Shown: piece after piece, positions 43,119 through 51,574 of the stretch | Numbering within the stretch: the stretch's first letter is position 1 | How the letters are laid out: the number at the start of each line of letters is the position of its first letter | From: CALZBJ01 sp945619025 | GTDB taxonomy: Bacteria; Pseudomonadota; Gammaproteobacteria; Cardiobacteriales; Wohlfahrtiimonadaceae | NCBI GenBank assembly: GCA_945619025.1 | Contig: CALZBJ010000009.1 | Coordinates: forward strand, 5,517-69,516 | Direction of reading: 5' to 3' | DNA length: 64,000 bases | Notes under the pieces: generated by a model | What the model was told of the DNA's origin: nothing | Databases searched by the model: none | The model's input: the letters and a program-made list of their open reading frames with translations, nothing else | Made by a program: the position numbers and the translations under genes

Positions 43119-43469
43119 TTAGAGTTCGCCTTTCATTGTTCCGTTAGGAAGAAGGGCTACGATGCTTTGACGTTGTACACGTACCGCAACGTTGTTTGCA
43201 ATTTCAATTTCAACGTAGTTTTCGCCAAATTGTTTAACGCGACCAACGATTCCCGAACCGAGCATAACCTCGTTACCGGGTTTGATCGATTCTAGGAGCG
43301 ATTTATGCTCTTTCATGCGTTTGTTTTGTGGGCGAATGATGAAGAAATAGAAGATCAATACCATTGGTACGATCATGAAAAGGGTTTGCATCCATGGGTT
43401 TTGAACTTCCCCTGCTTGCGCAAAAGCAGGCGTCATTAAAAACGGAATTAATAATGCGATGCGTGACAT
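43119..43469 (-). CDS. yajC: Preprotein translocase subunit YajC
   Basis: YajC is a small inner-membrane partner of SecDF in the holotranslocon. Residues about 1-19 look like a signal-like segment and about 28-48 form the conserved membrane helix (FMIVPMVLIFYFFIIRPQNKR), followed by a cytoplasmic domain with LLESIKPGNEVMLGSGIVGRV. At 116 residues it is normal for the family. A 90-base gap separates it from secDF. tgt, which often precedes yajC, is not in the window. Confidence 0.95.
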   Translation of the reverse strand: MSRIALLIPFLMTPAFAQAGEVQNPWMQTLFMIVPMVLIFYFFIIRPQNKRMKEHKSLLESIKPGNEVMLGSGIVGRVKQFGENYVEIEIANNVAVRVQRQSIVALLPNGTMKGEL

Positions 43470-43492
43470 AAACGATCTCCCTGTTTAGAGTT

Positions 43493-43519
43493 TTTATAAA
43501 AATTAAAAATTTCAGTCAA
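43493..43519 (-). promoter_or_regulatory. Promoter for yajC-secDF
   Basis: On the minus strand TTGACT (43519-43514) and TATAAA (43498-43493) are separated by 15 bases. The -35 and -10 match five of six consensus bases each but the spacing is short. The yajC start is about 24 bases further on. Confidence 0.45.
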
Positions 43520-43702
43520 TAAGCGACCTATATTACCATTTATTATCTATCTTGCGTACGATAACTTATAAAAATTCGTGGCTTTGAAGAGTAATGAGGG
43601 CGGGGTGCTCGTTTTCAAGATCAATCGGCTAAAAGATCTTGGGAATAGGCGATGTAGATCAATTTTTCATAAGATGTCGACAGAGTTTGGTAAGGCATTA
43701 AA
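43520..43702. other. Gene-free stretch between yajC and tkt
   Basis: The 310-base gap between yajC and tkt holds the yajC promoter on one side and the tkt terminator on the other. In the middle I see only short frames without ribosome binding sites, and no RNA gene or repeat. Confidence 0.6.
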
Positions 43703-43733
43703 AAAGCAGAGTCCCAAAAAGGAACTCTGCTTT
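43697..43733 (-). terminator. Terminator after tkt
   Basis: An inverted repeat of 10 bp (43703-43712 with 43724-43733), with two further C-G pairs inside after a mismatch. On the minus strand it is followed by six T residues, 47 bases beyond the tkt stop. Confidence 0.85.
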
Positions 43734-43779
43734 GTAATAAATCCGCTAAAAATAGGATCTATCTAAAGATCTACCAGTA

Positions 43780-45747
43780 TTAGCCGATCATGCTGGAAGC
43801 GATTTTCACTACGTTTTCTTTTGTGAAACCGAAGTGTTTGAAGAGATCGCCTGCAGGAGCCGATGCGCCAAATTGATCAAGACCGATCACTTTGTCTGCA
43901 AACTCATACCAGCCGCGAGTGGTGCCTGCTTCAATCGCAAGTACTTTACCGTCGCCTAAAACGCTGGCTTTATACGCATCATCTTGTGTGCGGAAAAGCT
44001 CAACACAGGGCATTGATACGACGCGAACACCTTCCATCTCAGCCACGGCATCCATCGCAAGCGCAACTTCTGAACCGGTTGCAATGATGGTGAGTTTCGC
44101 ATTGTCTGCTTCTTTAAGCACATAACCGCCTTTAGTGATGTTGGCGAGTGTGGTTTCAGAGCGATCTTGATGAGGTAATCCTTGGCGTGAAAGGGCAAAG
44201 AGCGATGGAGTCTCTTTTGCTTGAAGGGCGTGTCCCCATGCGGCCATCGTTTCAACAGCGTCACAAGGTCTCCAAACGTTTAAGTTTGGAATGAGGCGGA
44301 GTGATTCAACGTGCTCGATCGGCTGATGGGTTGGGCCATCTTCACCAAGACCGATGGAATCGTGTGTCATCACATAGATTACGCGTTGTCCCATTAGGGC
44401 GCTCATACGAATGGCGTTACGTGCGTAATCAGAGAAGACTAAGAAGGTCGCGCCATACGGGATAAATCCGCCATAAAGCGCAAGACCGTTTAAGATCGCC
44501 GACATACCAAATTCACGCACGCCAAAACGCACGTAATTTCCTTTACCGCTAGCGATATCAAGGTCGACACTGCCTTTGAAGAAGGTGTTGTTTGATGGAG
44601 TTAAGTCCGCCGAGCCGCCCACAATTTCGGTTAATTCCATGCAAAGCGCATCAAGGGCTTTTTTACTTGCCGCGCGCGTCGCAACTTTTTCAGCGGCATC
44701 ATTCGCGGCTTTAAGCGCATTTTGGAAGGTTTCCGCAAAGTTTTCAGGGAGTGCGTTGTGTTGACGACGTAAGAAATCTTTGGCAAGTTCAGGATTTTCA
44801 GACTCATAGGATGCAAAGAGTGCATTCCAGTTATTTTCAAGTTCTGCCCCTTTTTCAACGGCGTTCCACGCGTTGTAGACCTCTTCAGGCACTTCAAATG
44901 GACCGTGATTCCAGCCAAGCGAAGCTTTCGTTGCGGCGATTTCATCATCCCCTAACGGTGAGCCGTGCGTTGATTCAGAGCCCTCTTTATTTGGTGAGCC
45001 TTTACCAATTAAAGTTTTACACATGATGATCGTCGGCTTGTCTGAGGATTTTGCATTGGCAACGGCCGCTTCAAGCGCATCAAAACTGTGGCCATCCACG
45101 TCTGCGATCACATTCCAACCGTATGCTTCGAAACGTTTTGCGGTGTTGTCGGTAAACCAACCGGTGATATCGCCATCGATTGAGATACCGTTATCGTCAT
45201 AAAATACGATCAATTTATTGAGTTTTAAGGTGCCCGCCAGGGAACAAACTTCATGCGAGATCCCTTCCATTAAGCAACCATCGCCTAAAAATGCGTAGGT
45301 GTAATGATCGATCAAAGTGTGTTTTTCAGTGTTGTATTTTGCCGCCATCATGCGCTCAGCAAGGGCAAATCCAACAGCGTTTCCGATGCCTTGTCCAAGA
45401 GGGCCAGTCGTGGTTTCGATTCCGTCAATAAAGCCATATTCTGGGTGGCCTGCGGTTTTTGAACCGAGTTGGCGGAAGTTTTTAAGATCATCCACTGAAA
45501 CATCGTAGCCGGTTAAATGGAGGAGCGAATAAAGAAGCATTGATGCGTGACCGTTTGAGAGAACAAAACGATCGCGGTTCGCAAATTTTGCATTTTTAGG
45601 ATTGTGATTGAGATGATTTTTCCATAAAACCGTCGCCATTTCGGCCATGCCCATCGGCGCGCCGGGGTGACCTGAGTTGGCTTTTTGAATAGCATCCATA
45701 CTAAGTGCGCGGATTGCATTAGCACAGTGTTGATTGATCGAGACCAT
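43780..45747 (-). CDS. tkt: Transketolase
   Basis: Thiamine diphosphate enzyme of the pentose phosphate pathway that moves two-carbon ketol units. The 655 residues match E. coli TktA (663). The N-terminal domain has SGHPGAPMGMA, the ThDP-binding GDGCLMEGISHEVC motif and KTLIGKGSPNKEGS; the middle domain has TATFLVFSDYARNAIRMSAL-type sequence and HDSIGLGEDGPTHQPIEH; the C-terminal domain follows. It is a single-gene unit divergent from pyrG, with 219 bases between. Confidence 0.97.
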   Translation of the reverse strand: MVSINQHCANAIRALSMDAIQKANSGHPGAPMGMAEMATVLWKNHLNHNPKNAKFANRDRFVLSNGHASMLLYSLLHLTGYDVSVDDLKNFRQLGSKTAGHPEYGFIDGIETTTGPLGQGIGNAVGFALAERMMAAKYNTEKHTLIDHYTYAFLGDGCLMEGISHEVCSLAGTLKLNKLIVFYDDNGISIDGDITGWFTDNTAKRFEAYGWNVIADVDGHSFDALEAAVANAKSSDKPTIIMCKTLIGKGSPNKEGSESTHGSPLGDDEIAATKASLGWNHGPFEVPEEVYNAWNAVEKGAELENNWNALFASYESENPELAKDFLRRQHNALPENFAETFQNALKAANDAAEKVATRAASKKALDALCMELTEIVGGSADLTPSNNTFFKGSVDLDIASGKGNYVRFGVREFGMSAILNGLALYGGFIPYGATFLVFSDYARNAIRMSALMGQRVIYVMTHDSIGLGEDGPTHQPIEHVESLRLIPNLNVWRPCDAVETMAAWGHALQAKETPSLFALSRQGLPHQDRSETTLANITKGGYVLKEADNAKLTIIATGSEVALAMDAVAEMEGVRVVSMPCVELFRTQDDAYKASVLGDGKVLAIEAGTTRGWYEFADKVIGLDQFGASAPAGDLFKHFGFTKENVVKIASSMIG

Positions 45748-45962
45748 AATTAACCTTTATTTAGAATAAACAATAATTCGACCTCCTGATTATAAACATT
45801 TACAGCGCGGATGCCTACTTTCTCATGTGAAAGTTCGTAAGTTTTGCCACAAAAAAGAGTGGAAGGGCACACAAAGCGGACGTTCACCAAAATTAGGATT
45901 TGTAAAGCGATTTTTTAGCGTAAAAAAAGTATTCGGTAGTCGAATTTAAAACACTTTTAGGC

Positions 45963-45968
45963 TATAAT
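45963..45968 (+). promoter_or_regulatory. -10 element of the pyrG promoter
   Basis: A perfect TATAAT lies 53 bases before the pyrG start. A -35 at 45940-45945 (TCGAAT) is only a three-of-six match at 17 bases. Confidence 0.5.
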
Positions 45969-46020
45969 GATCACCCTTGAAGCCATTTATTATTTCATCT
46001 ATTTTTCAAGGAAAGCTTTC

Positions 46021-47631
46021 ATGACGCGTTTTATATTTGTCACGGGTGGTGTTGTATCATCTCTCGGTAAAGGAATCGCTGCGGCCTCGCTCGGCGCAAT
46101 TTTAGAATCACGTGGCCTTAAGGTTACGATGATGAAGTTGGATCCTTACATCAATGTCGATCCAGGCATGATGAGTCCTTTCCAACACGGCGAAGTGTTT
46201 GTGACAGAAGATGGCGCGGAAACAGACCTCGACTTAGGTCACTATGAGCGCTTTATTCGTATGACCGCTTCACGCAAAAACAGTGTGAGTGCAGGGCGCG
46301 TCTACAAAACCGTCATCGAACGTGAGCGTAACGGGGAATACCTCGGTAATACCGTTCAAGTGATCCCCCATATTACCGACGAAATCAAGCATCGTATCAC
46401 TTCTGTTGCCGAAGGGGCGGATGTGGCGATTATCGAAATTGGTGGAACCGTTGGAGATATCGAATCACTGCCATTTTTAGAAGCGATCCGTCAGCTTAGA
46501 ACCGAGCTTGGCATGCGCAACTCACTCTTTATGCATTTAACGTTGGTGCCATACCTTCGCGCATCTGGTGAGATTAAAACTAAACCGACCCAGCATTCCG
46601 TTAAAGAGCTTCGCTCGATCGGGATTCAGCCAGATATTTTAGTTTGCCGTACTGAAGAGGCGCTCCCCCTTGATGAAAAACGCAAGATTGCGCTCTTTAC
46701 CTCAGTGCCCAATGAAGCGGTTATCTCATGTGTCGATGCGGATTCAATCTACAAAATCCCTCTTCTTCTTCATGATCAAAAACTCGACGATATTGTGCTC
46801 GATTTCTTCAATATGGAAGCGCCGCCAGCGGATCTTTCAGAATGGCAGAAAGTGATCGATAATATCGCCTCAGCAACGGAGCGGGTAAACATCATGCTCG
46901 TCGGTAAATACGTTGAATTAACCGATACTTATAAATCAGTCAATGAAGCGCTTTTCCACGCGGGAATCAATACGCTTACCGATGTAAAAATTAATTATGT
47001 TGACGCGGTTGAGCTTGAAGAGATGGATGAAGCGGCGCTTAACGCACGCTTTAAGGATATGCACGCGGTGATCGTTCCGGGCGGCTTTGGTGAGCGCGGA
47101 ATTGAAGGCAAAATCCGTGCGATTACCTATGCTCGTGAGCACAATATTCCCTTCTTTGGTATCTGTTTAGGGATGCAATTGGCGGTAGTTGAGTATGCGC
47201 GTAATGTGTTAAAACTTAAAAATGCGAACTCGACCGAAGTCTTCGGGGATACCGATTATCCAGTGATTGAGCTTCTTGCGATGAAAGATGTGGCGGGTGA
47301 ATTAAAAGGGGAAATGTACCTTGGTTCGCGCGATATCAAATTAAAAGAGGGCTCAAAAGCGGCTGATATCTACGGTAAAACAGACATTACTGAGCGTCAC
47401 CGTCACCGTTATGGCTTTAATAATCAATTTAAAGATCAATTTAACGATGGCGAATTCATGATTTCCGGCGTTACGGGCGAAAATAATTTTGCCGAGTTTG
47501 TTGAGCTTAACAGTCATCCATGGTTTGTGGCAACGCAGGCGCATCCTGAGTTTAAATCAAACCCACGGGATGCTCATCCTCTCTTTGTCGCGTTTGTGAA
47601 AGCGGCGCTTGAGTACAAACATCAAAAATAA
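46021..47631 (+). CDS. pyrG: CTP synthase
   Basis: Aminates UTP to CTP with glutamine, the last step of pyrimidine nucleotide synthesis. The frame reaches back to 45967, but that codon overlaps the -10 promoter element. The ATG at 46021 follows an AAGGA ribosome binding site and gives the standard N-terminus (TRFIFVTGGVVSSLGKG) and 536 residues (E. coli 545). The synthetase domain carries the P-loop, and the C-terminal class I amidotransferase domain has the nucleophile cysteine in FFGICLGMQLAV and the His/Glu pair near HPEF. eno, which often follows, is not here. Confidence 0.97.
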   Translation: MTRFIFVTGGVVSSLGKGIAAASLGAILESRGLKVTMMKLDPYINVDPGMMSPFQHGEVFVTEDGAETDLDLGHYERFIRMTASRKNSVSAGRVYKTVIERERNGEYLGNTVQVIPHITDEIKHRITSVAEGADVAIIEIGGTVGDIESLPFLEAIRQLRTELGMRNSLFMHLTLVPYLRASGEIKTKPTQHSVKELRSIGIQPDILVCRTEEALPLDEKRKIALFTSVPNEAVISCVDADSIYKIPLLLHDQKLDDIVLDFFNMEAPPADLSEWQKVIDNIASATERVNIMLVGKYVELTDTYKSVNEALFHAGINTLTDVKINYVDAVELEEMDEAALNARFKDMHAVIVPGGFGERGIEGKIRAITYAREHNIPFFGICLGMQLAVVEYARNVLKLKNANSTEVFGDTDYPVIELLAMKDVAGELKGEMYLGSRDIKLKEGSKAADIYGKTDITERHRHRYGFNNQFKDQFNDGEFMISGVTGENNFAEFVELNSHPWFVATQAHPEFKSNPRDAHPLFVAFVKAALEYKHQK

Positions 47632-47673
47632 TTGAGCGTTGTAATAATGCTTGATTTATATTGAATTGATTCG

Positions 47674-47712
47674 CCGTGAAGCTTGTTACACTATGAGCTT
47701 CACGGTTTTTTA
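47674..47712 (+). terminator. Rho-independent terminator after pyrG
   Basis: A perfect 9-bp stem (47674-47682 with 47697-47705), a 14-base loop and a run of six T. Confidence 0.9.
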
Positions 47713-47742
47713 TTGCATTAAATAAATGAGGAGAGAATCAAC

Positions 47743-48573
47743 ATGTGGCGCAAATTGAGCGTACTTTTGGTGGGATCTGTGTTGGCAGGTTGCGTGACAA
47801 CGGATGGCGCGTCTGAACGAGAAACGAAAGCCAGTAAAGTGCAAATAGATGATGCGAAAGCGCTAGAAGCGGCAGCGAAAGCCCATCTTGAATCGTGGCA
47901 ATTTTTAGGTGAAAAGCCAAGTTTTTGGCGCGGAACTCTATCCGGGCGGTCCTTTAATCTTCAAGCTGTTGGCGTGAGTGAGAGCCGCAGCGTTAATTGG
48001 AAGATCCGCACAGAAGGCGAGCGCAAAATCTTCACCACAGCGCGGGGCGATTTAACACTCACCTTTACAAAAGGCGCGTGTGAGGCGGAAGGGCAGCAAT
48101 ATCCCTATACGGCGGTGATTGAAACCCGTCAATTAACTCATAAAGGGTGCGCAATAGATCTCAGTAGTGGGGCCGCGCCCGAAGCGGTGAAAACACCGGG
48201 AGCGGATTTAGCCATTGGCTCGATTGATCACAGTACACCGATCGATCCGGTTCAAAAAGCGAAAGCGAGTGCGAAGGCTGCAGCGCCAACTTCCATCGAT
48301 GCCACCAATATGAATTGGCAATTTTCCGGTGAAGGGCGTGAGGCATGGAGTGCGACCATTCGTGGGCGTCAGTTCCAATTTAGCAGTATGGCCGCATCAG
48401 AGAGTCGCCGAATGGGGTGGAGCGTTGAGGGCGGAAATCGTCTGCGCGCATCAACGGGGGATGTGGTGATTGATCTCACTAAAACCCGCTGCAGTGCCAA
48501 TGGCGAGAGCTATCCCTATACGGTGGTGCTCAGCATGAATGGATCACGTTATCAAGGATGTGGGAAACAGTAA
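47743..48573 (+). CDS. Lipoprotein with two tandem copies of a COG3650-like domain
   Basis: The N-terminus is a lipoprotein signal with lipobox Leu-Ala-Gly-Cys, lipidated at Cys17; residue 18 is not Asp, so outer-membrane sorting is likely. Two copies of one domain follow, about 52-138 and 192-276. Each begins Trp-Gln-Phe, has a GR(S/Q)F element, an SESR motif, a Cys, YPYT, and ends Gly-Cys. The cysteines pair with identical spacing (Cys113/Cys136 and Cys250/Cys273), suggesting one disulfide per domain. An Ala/Lys-rich linker joins them. The YPYT...GC ending recalls COG3650/HslJ-like envelope proteins; function is unknown. The stop overlaps the trmL start by one base. Confidence 0.8.
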   Translation: MWRKLSVLLVGSVLAGCVTTDGASERETKASKVQIDDAKALEAAAKAHLESWQFLGEKPSFWRGTLSGRSFNLQAVGVSESRSVNWKIRTEGERKIFTTARGDLTLTFTKGACEAEGQQYPYTAVIETRQLTHKGCAIDLSSGAAPEAVKTPGADLAIGSIDHSTPIDPVQKAKASAKAAAPTSIDATNMNWQFSGEGREAWSATIRGRQFQFSSMAASESRRMGWSVEGGNRLRASTGDVVIDLTKTRCSANGESYPYTVVLSMNGSRYQGCGKQ

Positions 48574-49046
48574 TGAACCGATTATCAATTATTTTATACG
48601 AGCCAGAAATTCCGCCCAATACCGGGAATATTATTCGTCTTTGCGCTAATACCGGGGCCAAACTACATCTCATTAAGCCGCTTGGATTTAAGCTTGAAGA
48701 TAAGATGCTTAAACGGGCAGGACTCGATTATCGAGAGTGGATGGATCTACAGGTGTGGGATTCGCTCGATGAGTGTTTGCAAGCAATTGAGCCCACGACC
48801 ATCTATGCAATGACGACGAAAGGCAGTCGTAACTTTTTTGAAGCAAATTTCAAAGATGGCGATGCGCTGCTTTATGGACCTGAAACCCGCGGGCTCCCCG
48901 CCGATGTTTTAGAACGATTTAGCGGTGAAATGCGGTTACGCCTGCCGATGGCCAATAACGAAGGGCGAAGCCTCAATCTTTCCAATACCGTTGCCATTGG
49001 GATTTACGAGGTCTGGCGTCAAATGGGGTTTGACGAGATGCTTTAA
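48573..49046 (+). CDS. trmL: tRNA (cytidine34/uridine34-2'-O)-methyltransferase TrmL
   Basis: A SPOUT (SpoU) methyltransferase that methylates the 2-prime oxygen of the wobble base in tRNA-Leu. Starting at the ATG at 48573, which overlaps the upstream stop (TAATG), gives 157 residues, the E. coli length. Motifs: EPEIPPNTGNIIRLCANTG at the N-terminus, LLYGPETRGLP in the middle and RSLNLSNTVAIGIYEVWRQ in the C-terminal knot that binds S-adenosylmethionine. Confidence 0.96.
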   Translation: MNRLSIILYEPEIPPNTGNIIRLCANTGAKLHLIKPLGFKLEDKMLKRAGLDYREWMDLQVWDSLDECLQAIEPTTIYAMTTKGSRNFFEANFKDGDALLYGPETRGLPADVLERFSGEMRLRLPMANNEGRSLNLSNTVAIGIYEVWRQMGFDEML

Positions 49047-49050
49047 ACGA

Positions 49051-49110
49051 AAAGCCTTCACGATTGTTGGGAAATTTAATGTAACCCAGTTCAATCATGA
49101 AGGCTTTTTT
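49051..49110. terminator. Bidirectional terminator between trmL and rnfH
   Basis: A 16-bp stem with one mismatch (49051-49066 with 49092-49107), a 25-base loop and A and T runs on both sides, ending trmL from the left and the ackA-pta-ratA-rnfH unit from the right. Confidence 0.85.
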
Positions 49111-49123
49111 ATAGCTTACAGAC

Positions 49124-49447
49124 TTATTTTAGTTCTGTCACTTGCGTTGAGCGAATGCCGGTAGGATTGCGTTGCGCGCGAATTTTTCGGGCTTGCTTAG
49201 GATCGATCTCCAGCGGGCGATAGACTTCAATGCGATCGCCATCTTGCAATTCATAATCATCATTAACGACCTGATTGAAAACGCCATAGATGGGGTTTTC
49301 AATCTTCATCTTTGCTTGACGATCGAGGCGAAAAAAGGGAATCGCTTCTTTTAGGGTGATCCCTTGCTGAAATTGCTGAATCTCGCACTGCTGCTCATAT
49401 TTGAGCGCGAGCGCATATTCCACATTGATGGTGTCGATCTTAGCCAT
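49124..49447 (-). CDS. rnfH: RnfH family ubiquitin-like protein (RatB)
   Basis: A small beta-grasp protein of 107 residues in the RnfH/UPF0125 family (NVEYALALKYEQQCEI near the start, LQDGDRIEVYRPLEIDPKQARKIRA near the end). Its role is unclear: once called an antitoxin for RatA, more often regarded as a conserved partner of unknown function. It overlaps ratA by 8 bases, the usual arrangement. It is the last gene before the bidirectional terminator. Confidence 0.9.
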   Translation of the reverse strand: MAKIDTINVEYALALKYEQQCEIQQFQQGITLKEAIPFFRLDRQAKMKIENPIYGVFNQVVNDDYELQDGDRIEVYRPLEIDPKQARKIRAQRNPTGIRSTQVTELK

Positions 49448-49871
49448 AAATCACCTTTGCGCGTTCACTAAAGGCGACGATCATTGACGAGGCAATGCTC
49501 TCAAAAATCGGCGTCAAAACGAGCTTTGCTGGGCCAAAGGCGAAATCAAAATCGATATTACAGAAGATCTCAGAGCCTCCTTCGGGGCGATCTTTAAACT
49601 CCCAAATGCCGCGGAGATGTTTAAAGGGGCCTTTGACAAGCGCCATCTCAATCCGCTCTCCGGGGATCAATTGGTTTTTGGTGGTGAACCACTTATTTAA
49701 AGGGCCTTTCGCCATTAAAATTGAGGCCTGCATCATGCGTTCGGTCTCAATTTCAACACGGCTATTTCTGCACCAAGGCAGAAATTTAGGGTAGCTCGCC
49801 ACATCATTGACGAGCTGGTACATCTGGTCCGCACTATAAGGTTCGATTTTATTTCGACGAATTACAGGCAC
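49440..49871 (-). CDS. ratA: RatA/Coq10 family START-like protein
   Basis: A 143-residue START-fold protein (AEPYSADQMYQLVNDV-type N-terminus; YPKFLPWCRNS; WEFKDRPEGGSEI). In E. coli the protein was reported to bind 50S subunits and block subunit joining; eukaryotic homologue Coq10 binds ubiquinone. Which role holds here is open. It starts 14 bases after pta and overlaps rnfH by 8 bases, so it appears to be part of the acetate operon transcript. Confidence 0.9.
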   Translation of the reverse strand: MPVIRRNKIEPYSADQMYQLVNDVASYPKFLPWCRNSRVEIETERMMQASILMAKGPLNKWFTTKNQLIPGERIEMALVKGPFKHLRGIWEFKDRPEGGSEIFCNIDFDFAFGPAKLVLTPIFESIASSMIVAFSERAKVIYG

Positions 49872-49885
49872 AACAATCCTTTGTG

Positions 49886-51571
49886 TTAATTTTCTGTAGC
49901 GTGGGCTATCGCTTGGATAGCAGTGATCGCAATAGTATACACGATATCGTCCACTAACGCACCACGGGAGAGGTCGTTCACAGGTTTGGCAAGGCCTTGT
50001 AACATCGGGCCAATGCTCACTACATTCGCACTTCGCTGCACCGCTTTATAGGTGGTATTTCCGGTATTTAAATCGGGGAAAATAAAGACGGTCGCCTCGC
50101 CTGCCACAGGACTGTTGGGCGCTTTTTGCTTACCAACGGATGGCACGCACGCCGCATCAAATTGTAGGGGGCCATCAATGGCAAAGTGAGGCGCTTTCGC
50201 TTTCGCAAGTTCAGTCGCTTCAGCTACGGCTTCCACCGCAGGACCTGCGCCAGATACGCCCGTTGAATAGGAGATGAGGGCGACTTTAGGGTCAATTCCA
50301 AAGGCTTTTGCGGAGTCTGCAGATTGAACGGCAATGTCGGCAAGCTGATGAGGCGTTGGTGTTGGGTTAACGGCACAATCCCCATAAACGTGTACTTGAT
50401 CGGGCATCAACATAAAAAAGATGCTCGAGACAATGCTTGAATGTTTATCGGTACCAATGAGCTGTAGAGCAGGGCGAATGGTGTCGGCGGTGGTGTGTAC
50501 AGCGCCTGATACAAGGCCATCCACATCGCCTTCGGCAAGCATCATCGTGCCAACAACCACAGAATCCTTAAGCGCTTCGCGCGCGGAAGCTTCGGTAGCG
50601 CCTTTGTGCTCACGTCGTTTAACAAACCCTGTGACATATTTTTCAGCTACCTCAGTAGGGTCAATAATCTCAATCCCGGTTTCAGGTAGGGTAAGTCCTT
50701 CTTTTTCTGCAACGGCTAAAATGGCTGATTTATTCCCGAGAAGGACGCAGTTTGCAATGTGTCGTTCGGCGCAAATAATGGCCGCTTTTAACGTACGTGG
50801 TTCATCGCCTTCCGGTAATACAATGCGTTTATTGCCTTCACGTGCCTTTTTAATTAAGCCATAGCGAAATGCCGAGGGCGGTAATCGGTCGGAACGCTCT
50901 TCTTGCGCTCGCTCGATCAGTGAAATTAAGCTCATATGGTTTGCGATATGAGTATAGATCGCTTCACGATTTTCAAGTGTGTTATCTTCCGGAATCATGC
51001 CAAGACATTCGAGCGCTTTACCTTCTACGGTCATGCACGCATCGGTGATCGCGGTTGGATTTAAGGTGTCGGTTAGGCGGTTTAATAAATAGCCTGCAAA
51101 CCAGGTGCAAGAACGCTGGTAGAGTCGTCCGTAAAGATCGAGATAGTGGGCAATATTGGTAGGGGTATCATTTCCGGCATTGCCTGCAAAGATAATCCCT
51201 GAGCAGAGTGTGCGTGAGATATCGATATTGAGCGCATTCATAAAAGGGTTGTCCGCACTTGGAATCAGCCCTTCAATAACGACAATATCCACATCACGGC
51301 TCGCTTCATCAACTTTTCCGACCACTTCTTCAAGAATGTCGTCGTAGCGATTATTGTTGATTAATGTGGTGACATGATGGGTTGAAATGGGGTGCGGTGC
51401 CGTGCGATCAAAATGCGTTTTAACGGCTAAGATTGTCGCATCATCGCCTTGGCTAATGGGTTTTACAAAACCGACTTTAAGGCCTTGTTGTTTGAGTGAT
51501 TCAATGACGGCAAGTGAGATGGAGGTCAGGCTTTGAATGGCGCCGACCGGCGAAATCATAATTGTCTTCAT
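49886..51571 (-). CDS. pta: Phosphate acetyltransferase, short form
   Basis: Pta converts acetyl-CoA and phosphate to acetyl phosphate, with AckA completing acetate formation. The 561 residues comprise an N-terminal P-loop-like DTBS domain (about 1-220; the loop is degenerate as in other Pta proteins) and a C-terminal PTA_PTB catalytic domain (about 230-561; RIVLPEGDEPRTLKAA, VSGAVHTTADTIRPAL, SYSTGVSGAGP, GPLQFDAACVPSVGKQKAP). E. coli Pta has 714 residues because a DRTGG domain lies between these two; that middle domain appears to be missing here. It lies 3 bases after ackA and 14 bases before ratA. Confidence 0.93.
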   Translation of the reverse strand: MKTIMISPVGAIQSLTSISLAVIESLKQQGLKVGFVKPISQGDDATILAVKTHFDRTAPHPISTHHVTTLINNNRYDDILEEVVGKVDEASRDVDIVVIEGLIPSADNPFMNALNIDISRTLCSGIIFAGNAGNDTPTNIAHYLDLYGRLYQRSCTWFAGYLLNRLTDTLNPTAITDACMTVEGKALECLGMIPEDNTLENREAIYTHIANHMSLISLIERAQEERSDRLPPSAFRYGLIKKAREGNKRIVLPEGDEPRTLKAAIICAERHIANCVLLGNKSAILAVAEKEGLTLPETGIEIIDPTEVAEKYVTGFVKRREHKGATEASAREALKDSVVVGTMMLAEGDVDGLVSGAVHTTADTIRPALQLIGTDKHSSIVSSIFFMLMPDQVHVYGDCAVNPTPTPHQLADIAVQSADSAKAFGIDPKVALISYSTGVSGAGPAVEAVAEATELAKAKAPHFAIDGPLQFDAACVPSVGKQKAPNSPVAGEATVFIFPDLNTGNTTYKAVQRSANVVSIGPMLQGLAKPVNDLSRGALVDDIVYTIAITAIQAIAHATEN

Positions 51572-51574
51572 AGG

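Noticed and set aside
49124..49871. ratA-rnfH as a toxin-antitoxin module
   Set aside because: The pair is a conserved core gene couple and lies within a metabolic operon; the toxin-antitoxin label from E. coli is disputed, so I do not claim it.
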